Below are positions 19,780-27,755 of a DNA stretch of 64,000 bases, piece after piece. The stretch is from Myxococcota bacterium (GTDB taxonomy: Bacteria; Myxococcota_A; UBA796; UBA2385): NCBI GenBank assembly GCA_023150805.1, contig JAKLKF010000017.1, positions 19,333 to 83,332 on the forward strand. The letters are read 5' to 3'. Below the pieces are notes generated by a model, which was not told the DNA's origin, made no database searches, and saw only the letters and a program-made list of their open reading frames with translations. Within the stretch, counting starts at the first letter, position 1; every line of letters starts with the position of its first letter. A program made the translations under genes and the position numbers.

Positions 19780-21279
19780 ATGGCGACCGGCCCCCGCCCC
19801 GACCCGCGCCCGAACGCGCCCTCCGCCTGGGGGATCCTGTTCGCCCTGCTGGCCTGCTTCGGGGCCGCCGGCCTGCTGCACGGCATGCAGCCGATGCCGC
19901 GCGACGCCGACGCCGCCTACCACTACGCCGTGGTGCAGCTCATCGGCGAGCACGGGATGCTCGAGGCCTTCCCCTGGGAGCGCTTCAGCATCGTCCGCGA
20001 CCGGTACTCCGACAAGGAGCTGCTCTTCCACCTGGTCCACCTGCCGTGGCGCGGCCTGGGCTACGAGCGCTCCGTCCAGGTGGTCGGCGGCCTGCTGGGC
20101 GGGCTGTGGCTGCTGGCGACCTGGGCCATCCTGGCCCGGGAGCGCGTGGCGCGCGCCTGGCTGTGGCCCCTCGTGTCGGTGGCCGCCAGCAGCTACTTCC
20201 TGGTCCGCTTCTCGCTGTTCCGCCCCCACCTGCTGGCAGTGCCGCTCACCCTGCTGGTCGCCTGGGCCGCGACCCGGCAGCGCCTGCGCCTGCTCTTCGC
20301 CCTGGCCGTGGTCTACCCGCTGGCCTACCACGCCTTCCACGCGCTCTGGGTGGCCCTGGTCCTGATCGAGGGCGTGCGCTGGCTGTCGACCGGCCGCCCC
20401 GCCTGGCGCCCCGCCGCCGCCCTGCTGGCCGGCAACACCCTGGGGCTGCTGCTGCACCCGCACTTCCCGGCCGTGCTCGAGCACTCCTGGCTGGAGACCT
20501 TCCAGACCCTCTTCGCCTCGGCGGTGCTGGGGGAGCAGGTCCCCGACGTGGGCAAGGAGTTCGCTCCCTTCTCGCCAGCCGAGCTGCCGATCCAGCTCGG
20601 CCTGCCCCTGCTGGCCACCGCCGGCGCGCTGGTCGGCGCCTGGCGCGCCCGCCGCCAGGACCCGCTGCCGCTGGCCTTCACCGCCCTGGCTGTCGCGTTC
20701 GGCGTGCTGTCCCTCGCCTCGCAGCGCTTCGTCGAGTACTTCGTCCCGCTCGCCACCGTGGCGCTGGCCCTGGCCTGGCCTCGCCACCCCCGGCTCCCGC
20801 TGCTCTCGCTGTCGGCGGGGCTCCTGCTGCTGGCCGCCACCGGCCGCGCCGAGATCACCCGCCTGCTCCAGCGGATCGAGCTGGCGCCCCCCGAGGTCGC
20901 CCTGGCCCTGCAGGAGCGGGTCCCCGACCGCGCCCACGTCTTCCACTGTTCATGGGACACGGTGGGCTATGTCTGGCTGCTGCTGCCGGGCCGCGAGGCG
21001 ATGTACGCGCTCAACCCCGTGCGCTTCTACCGCTTCGACCCCGAGGGCTACCTGCGCTTCCACGCCCTGGTGCGCCAGGGCGAGCCGGCGCCCGCCGCCG
21101 TGGTGCGAGAGCGCTACGACTCCCGCTACGTGCTGTGTGACATCCGCAGTGACTTCCGCCCCTTCCTGGCCGCGCTGGAGGCCGACCCGCAGGCCACCGA
21201 CCTGGGCCGCTTCGGCTACTGGCGGCTGTTCGACGTAGGCGCGCCCCCGTCCCAGCGGGAGGCCGGCGGAGCCTGGTGA
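19780..21279 (+). CDS. Multi-pass membrane protein, possible GT-C-type glycosyltransferase
   Basis: About 10 hydrophobic helices, early acidic motif MPRDADAAYHYAVV, soluble C-terminal domain. Confidence 0.6.
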   Translation: MATGPRPDPRPNAPSAWGILFALLACFGAAGLLHGMQPMPRDADAAYHYAVVQLIGEHGMLEAFPWERFSIVRDRYSDKELLFHLVHLPWRGLGYERSVQVVGGLLGGLWLLATWAILARERVARAWLWPLVSVAASSYFLVRFSLFRPHLLAVPLTLLVAWAATRQRLRLLFALAVVYPLAYHAFHALWVALVLIEGVRWLSTGRPAWRPAAALLAGNTLGLLLHPHFPAVLEHSWLETFQTLFASAVLGEQVPDVGKEFAPFSPAELPIQLGLPLLATAGALVGAWRARRQDPLPLAFTALAVAFGVLSLASQRFVEYFVPLATVALALAWPRHPRLPLLSLSAGLLLLAATGRAEITRLLQRIELAPPEVALALQERVPDRAHVFHCSWDTVGYVWLLLPGREAMYALNPVRFYRFDPEGYLRFHALVRQGEPAPAAVVRERYDSRYVLCDIRSDFRPFLAALEADPQATDLGRFGYWRLFDVGAPPSQREAGGAW

Positions 21280-21305
21280 GCGCTCCTTCCAGGGGAAGGC
21301 CGCGC

Positions 21306-23681
21306 CTACTCGCAGGCGTACTGGTCGCAGGAGATGTCTCCGTCGGCGCCCACGAAGTAGCCCGAGTGGTAGTAGACGGAGATGTCGTCCGGGGTGTTGT
21401 CCATGGTGCCGCTGCCCCAGTCCGTGCCGTCGCTGGTCAGCCTCCCCGTGCTGGAGGTGGACAGGTAGGCGCCGCCCCCCTCCTCGTCGTTGGCGTAGTT
21501 GTCCCGGACGCTGCCGCCGACCAGCGACAGGGTGGCGTCGTCCAGCCAGAAGGCGCCACCGGTCCGCGAGGCGCTGTTGCCCTCCACGACACAGTCCGCC
21601 AGCTCGATGGTGGCGCCGTCATCGGCGGAGATGGCGCCCCCGTTGTAGGGGTACCGGTTCGCCGTGATCTCGCAGCCCTCCATCACCAGGTCCGAGGACA
21701 GGATGTAGATCCCACCCCCGTAGTAGCTGGCGTCGTTGTCGTGGATCACCGTGTCGACCGCCAGCGTGTCACAGTCCTCCAGGTACATGCCGCCGGCGTA
21801 GGTCGTCCCTCCCATGGTCATCACCACCCCGTCCAGGACCAGGCTGGAGGCGTCGTGGCAGCGCACGCCGCTGCCACCGTCGTGGGCGCTGCCCGTGCCC
21901 GCCAGGTAGCCCGCCCCGTCGTACAGGGTCAGGTCGGTCAGGCTGGCGTCGACCGTGGCGCCGGTCACCACCACGACCGGTCCCAGGCCCTCTCCGCGCA
22001 GCGTCACGTCACCCCAGCCGATCACGTCCACGTCGTGGTGCAGGACCAGGCGCGTGCTCCACGCGCCGTCGCAGAAGGAGAGGGTGCCCGCGGCGGTCGA
22101 GGTCCACACGAAGGGGGAGGCCGCGGTGCCCGCCGCGAAGGTGGCGGACAGGTCCGTGTCCACGCCCGCGCTGCTGGTCCAGACCACCCCGCTGCCGTGG
22201 GTGTCCGGGTCGCAGTCGTTGTCCACGTCGTCACAGGTCTCGGTCGCGCCCGGGTGGACCGTCTCGTCGTCGTCGTGGCAGTCCAGCGCCTCGTCGTGCC
22301 AGTCGGCGCCCGGGTCGGCGCAGCGCCGCCAGGTGCTGCCCTCGCCCGCGTAGCCGTCCCCGTCCTGGTCCTCGTACCAGGTGGGCGCCGAGTCCGGGTC
22401 CACGCTGGCGTCCTCGTCGTCGACGTCCCCGTCGCAGTCCTCGTCGGTGTCCGCGGCGTCACACAGCTCCTGGCCCGCCGGCGACACGTCGGCGTCGCCG
22501 TCGTCGCAGTCCGTCGACAGGGCGGAGAAGGCCGCGGTGGCGGTCGACGGATCCACGCAGGCCCAGGTCGCGCTGCCGGCGCCATAGCCGTCCTCGTCGC
22601 CGTCCGCGTACCAGGGCTCCATCGTCGAGGTCAGCGTGTCGTCGTCGAGGTCGTCGGCCAGGCCGTCGCAGTCCTCGTCGGTCGCGTGTACATCGCAGAC
22701 CTCGTCGGCGGAGGGGCTGACGTCGGGATCGGCGTCGTCGCAGTCGTCGGCGGTCGCCGCGTAGTCCAGGCTGCCCGGCGGCGGATCGCAGGACCGGCTC
22801 CCGGCGTCCCCCTCCGCCCCGTGCCCGTCTCCGTCTCCGTCCACGTACCAGGTGGCGTAGCCGCCGACGGCCACGTCCGGGTCCCGATCGTCCGCCAGCC
22901 CGTCACAGTCCTCGTCGGTGTCGGCGTCGTCGCACAGCTCGGTCATGCCCGGGTTGACCTTCGGGTTGCCGTCGTCGCAGTCCAGGGCGTTGTCCGCCCG
23001 GCCGCCCGGGTCGTCGCAAGCCAGCACCGGATCCGATCCCACGCCGTAGCCGTCGCCGTCCGCGTCGGGGTACCAGGGCACCCGGCCGCTGCCGTCCAGG
23101 TCGGGGTCCAGGTCGTCCAGGATCCCGTCGCAGTCGTTGTCGACGTCGTCACAGACCTCGCGCGCGCCCGGGTTCACCGCCGGGTCCAGGTCGTCGCAGT
23201 CCACACAGTGCGCGAAACCGTCCTCGTCCTCGTCCTGGTACAGGGTGACCCCGTCGCAGTCGTAGTCGGTGGGGTCGGTGCAGTCCTCCTCGGGCGCGCC
23301 GGGGTGGAAGGCGGGGTCGGCGTCGTCGCAGTCCCCGCCCTGGTCGACCCAGCCCGATCCGGCCGGTCGATCGCAGGCGGTCTGCCCGCTGTCGGGCGCG
23401 CCGTAGCCGTCCCCGTCGCCGTCCAGGAACCAGCGGGTGGCGTCGGCCGCGGCCGCCTCGTCCACCGTGCCGTCGCAGTCGTCGTCCACCTCGTTGCACA
23501 GCTCGGTGGCCCATGGGTGGACGGCGGGATCGCTGTCGTCGCAGTCGTCCCCGCCGGCGGCGAGGTCGACGAAGCCGTCGTCGTCGGCGTCGACCCCACC
23601 GCCGCCGTCGTCGTCGTCCTCGTCGGACTTGGGCAGGCAGGCCAGCAGGCCCAGCAGGAGCAGCGACACGGGTGCGGACAC
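21306..23681 (-). CDS. MopE-type metal-binding repeat lipoprotein with right-handed beta-helix C-terminus
   Basis: GTG start with lipobox LLLLGLLAC; about 12 DxDxDGYG...CDD.D....P repeats; C-terminal beta-helix repeats (VVMTMGGTTYAGGMYLEDCDTLAVDTVIHDNDASYYGGGIYI). Confidence 0.85.
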   Translation of the reverse strand: MSAPVSLLLLGLLACLPKSDEDDDDGGGGVDADDDGFVDLAAGGDDCDDSDPAVHPWATELCNEVDDDCDGTVDEAAAADATRWFLDGDGDGYGAPDSGQTACDRPAGSGWVDQGGDCDDADPAFHPGAPEEDCTDPTDYDCDGVTLYQDEDEDGFAHCVDCDDLDPAVNPGAREVCDDVDNDCDGILDDLDPDLDGSGRVPWYPDADGDGYGVGSDPVLACDDPGGRADNALDCDDGNPKVNPGMTELCDDADTDEDCDGLADDRDPDVAVGGYATWYVDGDGDGHGAEGDAGSRSCDPPPGSLDYAATADDCDDADPDVSPSADEVCDVHATDEDCDGLADDLDDDTLTSTMEPWYADGDEDGYGAGSATWACVDPSTATAAFSALSTDCDDGDADVSPAGQELCDAADTDEDCDGDVDDEDASVDPDSAPTWYEDQDGDGYAGEGSTWRRCADPGADWHDEALDCHDDDETVHPGATETCDDVDNDCDPDTHGSGVVWTSSAGVDTDLSATFAAGTAASPFVWTSTAAGTLSFCDGAWSTRLVLHHDVDVIGWGDVTLRGEGLGPVVVVTGATVDASLTDLTLYDGAGYLAGTGSAHDGGSGVRCHDASSLVLDGVVMTMGGTTYAGGMYLEDCDTLAVDTVIHDNDASYYGGGIYILSSDLVMEGCEITANRYPYNGGAISADDGATIELADCVVEGNSASRTGGAFWLDDATLSLVGGSVRDNYANDEEGGGAYLSTSSTGRLTSDGTDWGSGTMDNTPDDISVYYHSGYFVGADGDISCDQYACE

Positions 23682-23766
23682 GGGACCTCCGGGACGGCAC
23701 CACCGTAGGCCGAGGCGGCGGCCGACACAACGATTCCGGTTGCGCGGGCGGGGACACCGCGCCACC

Positions 23767-25059
23767 ATGCCGGCCATGCACCCCCTCGCCCTCTCTGCCC
23801 TGGCCCTGGTCTCCCTCCCCGCCTGCTCGTCCCTGACCTGCGGGCCCGGCACCGTGCGCGAGGGCGACCAGTGCGTGCCGGCCGACGCCGGCACCGGCGA
23901 CGGGGGAGGCACCGGCGACGGGGGCACCGCGGGCGACGGCGGAGGAGACGGCGGAGGCACCGGAGACGGGGGCACCGCGGGCGACGGAGGCACCGGCGAC
24001 GGGGGCACCGCGGGCGACGGAGGCACCGGCGACGGCGGAGGCACCGGCGACGGCGGAGGCACCGGCGACGGCGGAGGCACCGGCGACGGGGGGTCCACGG
24101 AGCTGGTCTTCGCCCCCTTCGTGGACGCGACGCTCTACCCGGTCGCCCGCCTGGGCGAGATCGCCGCCGAGACGGGGGTCGCCACCTACGCGCTGGGCTT
24201 CCTGGTCGCCCAGGGCGCGGGCGACTGCACGCCGAGCTGGGGCGGCTACTACAGCCTGGAGGCCGGGCCCGACTCCTGGGGCAGCAGCGGGCAGTACTTC
24301 CTCTACGACGAGATCGAGACCGTGCGGGCCGGCGGCGGCGACGTGATCGTCTCGCTGGGCGGGGCAGCGGGCGTGCCGCTGGAGGTGGCCTGCGACAGCG
24401 TCGACGAGCTGACCGACCAGCTCCGCGCCATCGTCGACACCCTGGACCTGGCCGTGCTGGACTTCGACGTCGAGGGCGCCTGGCTGGCCGACGACGAGAG
24501 CGTCTCCCGTCGCAACGCCGCCATCGCCGCCCTGCAGGCCGAGCTGGCCGCCGAGGGACGCGACCTCGAGGTCTGGTTCACCCTGCCCGTCCTGCCCTCG
24601 GGCATCACCCCCGACGGCGAGGCGCTGCTGGCCGACGCCCTGGACCAGGGGGTCGACATCGGGGGCGTCAACGTGATGACCATGGACTACGGCGACGGCG
24701 CGGCCCCCGACCCCGACGGGCGCATGGGCGAGTACGCCATCGACGCCGTCACCAGCCTCCATGGCCAGCTGGCCGACCTGTGGCGCGACGCCGGCCACAC
24801 CCCCACCGACGCCGAGCTGTGGGCGCGCATCGGCGCGACCCCGATGATCGGCCTGAACGACGTCGTGACCGAGACCTTCACCCTGGAGGACGCGGGCCAG
24901 CTCCGCGACTTCGCCCGGGACCAGGGCATGGGCATGCTGTCGATGTGGTCGGTCAACCGCGACCACCCCTGCCCCGACAGCGAGTGGGTCGAGCTGACCT
25001 GCAGCAGCACCGAGGACCAGACCGAGGACTGGCAGTTCATGGCCGCCCTGGGCGGCTGA
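23767..25059 (+). CDS. GH18-family (chitinase-like) glycoside hydrolase lipoprotein
   Basis: Lipobox LVSLPAC; CGPGTVREGDQCVP; TGDGG linker; DTLDLAVLDFDVEGAW matches the GH18 DxxDxDxE site; VNVMTMDYG. Confidence 0.88.
   Translation: MPAMHPLALSALALVSLPACSSLTCGPGTVREGDQCVPADAGTGDGGGTGDGGTAGDGGGDGGGTGDGGTAGDGGTGDGGTAGDGGTGDGGGTGDGGGTGDGGGTGDGGSTELVFAPFVDATLYPVARLGEIAAETGVATYALGFLVAQGAGDCTPSWGGYYSLEAGPDSWGSSGQYFLYDEIETVRAGGGDVIVSLGGAAGVPLEVACDSVDELTDQLRAIVDTLDLAVLDFDVEGAWLADDESVSRRNAAIAALQAELAAEGRDLEVWFTLPVLPSGITPDGEALLADALDQGVDIGGVNVMTMDYGDGAAPDPDGRMGEYAIDAVTSLHGQLADLWRDAGHTPTDAELWARIGATPMIGLNDVVTETFTLEDAGQLRDFARDQGMGMLSMWSVNRDHPCPDSEWVELTCSSTEDQTEDWQFMAALGG
23890..24093 (+). repeat. In-frame low-complexity repeat encoding (TGDGG)n linker
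   Basis: Iterated accggcgacggcggaggc / accgcgggcgacgg units inside the GH18 gene. Confidence 0.9.
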
Positions 25060-25074
25060 GCCCGACCCTGAGGT

Positions 25075-26499
25075 TCAGCCCTCGAAGGCCTCGACCTGGG
25101 CCTGCATGGCCGCGCGCAGGCGCTCGAGCGCGTCGAGGTCCTGCGCCGAGGGGCTGCCGGGCAGCAGGTCCTCGCCCTCGGTGCCCGCGCCCGGGTCCAG
25201 GCGGTAGAGCTGCTCGGTGCGCGCGCCCCACTGTTCATCCCACACCAGCTTGTAGTCCGCGTCGCGCAGGGTGCGCTGGTGCTCCGACCGGGTGAGGCCC
25301 AGCCCGTTGGGGCGGAAGTGCTCGGCGTACACGACCTCGCGCGGCGACGGCAGGCCCGGCTCCTCGATCCACGGCACCAGGCTCTGTCCGTCCAGCACCG
25401 GCGGCTCGCCCCGCTCGTCCAGCACGGATGCCAGGTCCACCCCGGCCAGCTCCGCCACCGTGGGCAGGATGTCGACGACGTGCACCAGCGCGTCGCTCTC
25501 GCCGCCGGGCTCGCCCACCCGCGGGCCGGCCACGATGAGTGGCACCCGCACCCCGCCCTCGAAGATGGTCGCCTTGCCCCGGGTCACGTCCCACGGCGGC
25601 TCCATCCCGTGGCCCGGCGTGCCGTTGTCCGACAGGTAGATGATGGTCGTCCGGGCCCGCACGTCGGCGGGGATGCCGTCCAGCAGCCGCCCGATCTCGG
25701 TGTCGGCCGCCTCGACCATCGCCTCGTACAGCTCCAGCTCGCTGGAGGCTCCGTTCACCTTGTCGGTCACCAGCCGGCTCGGCGGCGCGTGCAGGGGGTC
25801 GTGGGCGTCGTTGTAGCCCACGTACAGGAACCACGGCTCCGGCGTGTGTTCGACCCGGGCCAGCGCCTCGTCGGTGTTGTCGCTGGTCATGTAGCGGTGG
25901 GTCCAGGTCGGCTCGCCGTCGATCACCTTCTCCCACTTGCGGAAGCTGCGCGGCAGGTGCCCGCCCGAGATGGCCTCCAGCGGGTTGCCCAGGCTACCGG
26001 CGGCGCAGTCGAAGCCCTGGTCCAAGGGGTCGCTGGCCGGGCTGTCGGTCTCGAAGCCGGTGACGTGCCACTTGCCCACCAGGGCGCTGGTGTAGGGGTC
26101 GGGGGCCTGCCACAGCAGCTCGGGCAGGGTCAGCTCGTCGGGGGACAGCTCGGCCGTCTCGGTCTCGGCGTAGATCCACCAGCCGATGCCGTGCCGGCTG
26201 GGCTGCCTTCCGGTCAGGATCGAGGCCCGGGTCGGCGAGCAGGACGGGCTGGCGTAGGCGTTGCGGAACAGCACCCCCTGGGCCGCCAGCGCGTCGATGT
26301 TCGGCGTGCGGGCCGGCGAGGGGTGCTCGCCGTAGACCGCCGTCTTGTCGACGCCGATGTCGTCGCTGACGATGACCAGGATGTTCTGCCCGGGCTGGCC
26401 GGGGCCGTCGCCGTCGCACAGGCTGTCCGACCGCCCGCAGGCCAGGGCGGCGGGCAGGGGCAGGAGCAGGGCGGGGAGGAGGGGGCGGCGGGGGGACAT
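25075..26499 (-). CDS. Type I sulfatase (arylsulfatase), lipoprotein
   Basis: Lipobox LPAALAC; formylglycine motif CSPTRASILTGRQ; ILVIVSDDIGVDKT and YLSDNGTPGHG. Confidence 0.95.
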   Translation of the reverse strand: MSPRRPLLPALLLPLPAALACGRSDSLCDGDGPGQPGQNILVIVSDDIGVDKTAVYGEHPSPARTPNIDALAAQGVLFRNAYASPSCSPTRASILTGRQPSRHGIGWWIYAETETAELSPDELTLPELLWQAPDPYTSALVGKWHVTGFETDSPASDPLDQGFDCAAGSLGNPLEAISGGHLPRSFRKWEKVIDGEPTWTHRYMTSDNTDEALARVEHTPEPWFLYVGYNDAHDPLHAPPSRLVTDKVNGASSELELYEAMVEAADTEIGRLLDGIPADVRARTTIIYLSDNGTPGHGMEPPWDVTRGKATIFEGGVRVPLIVAGPRVGEPGGESDALVHVVDILPTVAELAGVDLASVLDERGEPPVLDGQSLVPWIEEPGLPSPREVVYAEHFRPNGLGLTRSEHQRTLRDADYKLVWDEQWGARTEQLYRLDPGAGTEGEDLLPGSPSAQDLDALERLRAAMQAQVEAFEG

Positions 26500-26539
26500 C
26501 GGGCGAGGATAGCCGGCGGGGCGGCGGTCGCGCCTGGGT

Positions 26540-27217
26540 TCAGCTCGCCATCTCCCTGCGCCGCCATGCCGTCGCCTCCAGGTAGTCCCGCGCGTCGCGC
26601 TGGCGGTCGACCACCTCCCAGCCCCGCGCGACCAGCTCGGGATCGTAGTCGTACAGGCCGTGCACCGGCTGCCCTGTGAACAGACCGTAGATCCACAGCA
26701 CGACGGGGCGGCTCTTGTCCAGCATCCAGGCCAGGGCGGCGTTGCGGCTGCGCGTCTCGTCCGCGATGCACAGCAGGCCGCCGGGCGCCACGCGCGCGCA
26801 GAGGTGGTCGAGCACGACCAGGCAGTCCCTCCAGCCGAAGGTGTTGAGGAAGAAGGCGGCGATGACCACGTCGTAGCGCTCGTCGGGCGGCAGCCGCGTC
26901 AGGTCGGCGGCCAGGAAGCGGTGGGGGTGGTCGGGTCCGATCGCCGCCTCGACCCGCCGGCGGGCGCGCGCGACCATGGCCGGCGCGATGTCGACGTAGG
27001 TGACGACGGCGCCGGAGCGCGCCAGGTCGACGTTGAAGTCGCCCGGCCCGCAGCCGACCTGCAGGACCCGGTCGCCGGGCCGGATGTGCGCCAGGAGGCG
27101 GCGCTGGGTGCGCAGCGCGCCGCCGCCCGTGAGCAGCGCGGTGAGCAGCAGGTAGACCGGTGCGAGGGGGCCGTAGTCCGCCGAATGGACGGGAGGAGGC
27201 GGGTCTTGCGAGGTCAT
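26540..27217 (-). CDS. Class I SAM-dependent methyltransferase
   Basis: GDRVLQVGCGPGDFNVDLARSGAVVTYVDIAPAMV motif I; YDVVIAAFFLNTFGWRDCL. Confidence 0.93.
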   Translation of the reverse strand: MTSQDPPPPVHSADYGPLAPVYLLLTALLTGGGALRTQRRLLAHIRPGDRVLQVGCGPGDFNVDLARSGAVVTYVDIAPAMVARARRRVEAAIGPDHPHRFLAADLTRLPPDERYDVVIAAFFLNTFGWRDCLVVLDHLCARVAPGGLLCIADETRSRNAALAWMLDKSRPVVLWIYGLFTGQPVHGLYDYDPELVARGWEVVDRQRDARDYLEATAWRRREMAS

Positions 27218-27278
27218 CGTCTGTTCGACTCCTCGGGCCCCTCCTACACCCCCATTGTGGACCCACCCAGCCCCCCGC

Positions 27279-27755
27279 TCACCAGATCGCCGCGATCTCC
27301 CAGCTCACCTCGCCCGCGGGACTGTCGACCTCGAAGCCGTCGCCCGCCTCCAGCTCGGCCAGGGCCTGGCCCAGGGGCGAGGAGGGGGAGATCACGCGCA
27401 CCGTCCGGCCGCCGACCTCGGCCGAGGCGCCGCCGACGGGGGCGAGGAAGACCAGGTCGCGGCGCGGCCCGACCAGCTCGACCAGGGCGCCGACCTCGGC
27501 CACCATGCGTGGGGTCGGCGCCAGCACCTCGAACCAGGCGCGCAGGCGCTGCAGCTCGTCGATGCGCCAGGCCTGGCCGCGGGCCAGGTAGGAGGCCTCG
27601 GTGGCGCGGGTGTCGTACTTGCCCTCGGCCTTGCTCTGGTCGCTGCCGACCTCGTCGCGCGCCATGGCGGCGACGGCCTCCACGGCGGCCAGCTCGGCCT
27701 CCAGCGCGGCCCGCAGGGCGGCGACGACGGCGTCCTTGTCGATGTTCACGCTCAC
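27279..27755 (-). CDS. GreA/GreB-family elongation factor-like protein
   Basis: SDQSKAEGKYDTRATEASYLARGQAWRIDEL...VRVISPSSPLGQALAELEAGDGFEV; GTG start overlapping the upstream stop (GTGA). Confidence 0.8.
   Translation of the reverse strand: MSVNIDKDAVVAALRAALEAELAAVEAVAAMARDEVGSDQSKAEGKYDTRATEASYLARGQAWRIDELQRLRAWFEVLAPTPRMVAEVGALVELVGPRRDLVFLAPVGGASAEVGGRTVRVISPSSPLGQALAELEAGDGFEVDSPAGEVSWEIAAIW

Noticed and set aside
21276-23708. 810-aa plus-strand ORF opposite the MopE-repeat gene
   Set aside because: Val/His-rich repetitive antisense translation of the Asp codons; no signal or domain logic.
23890-24093. CRISPR-like repeat array
   Set aside because: No unique spacers; the repeats encode a TGDGG linker in frame with the GH18 domain.
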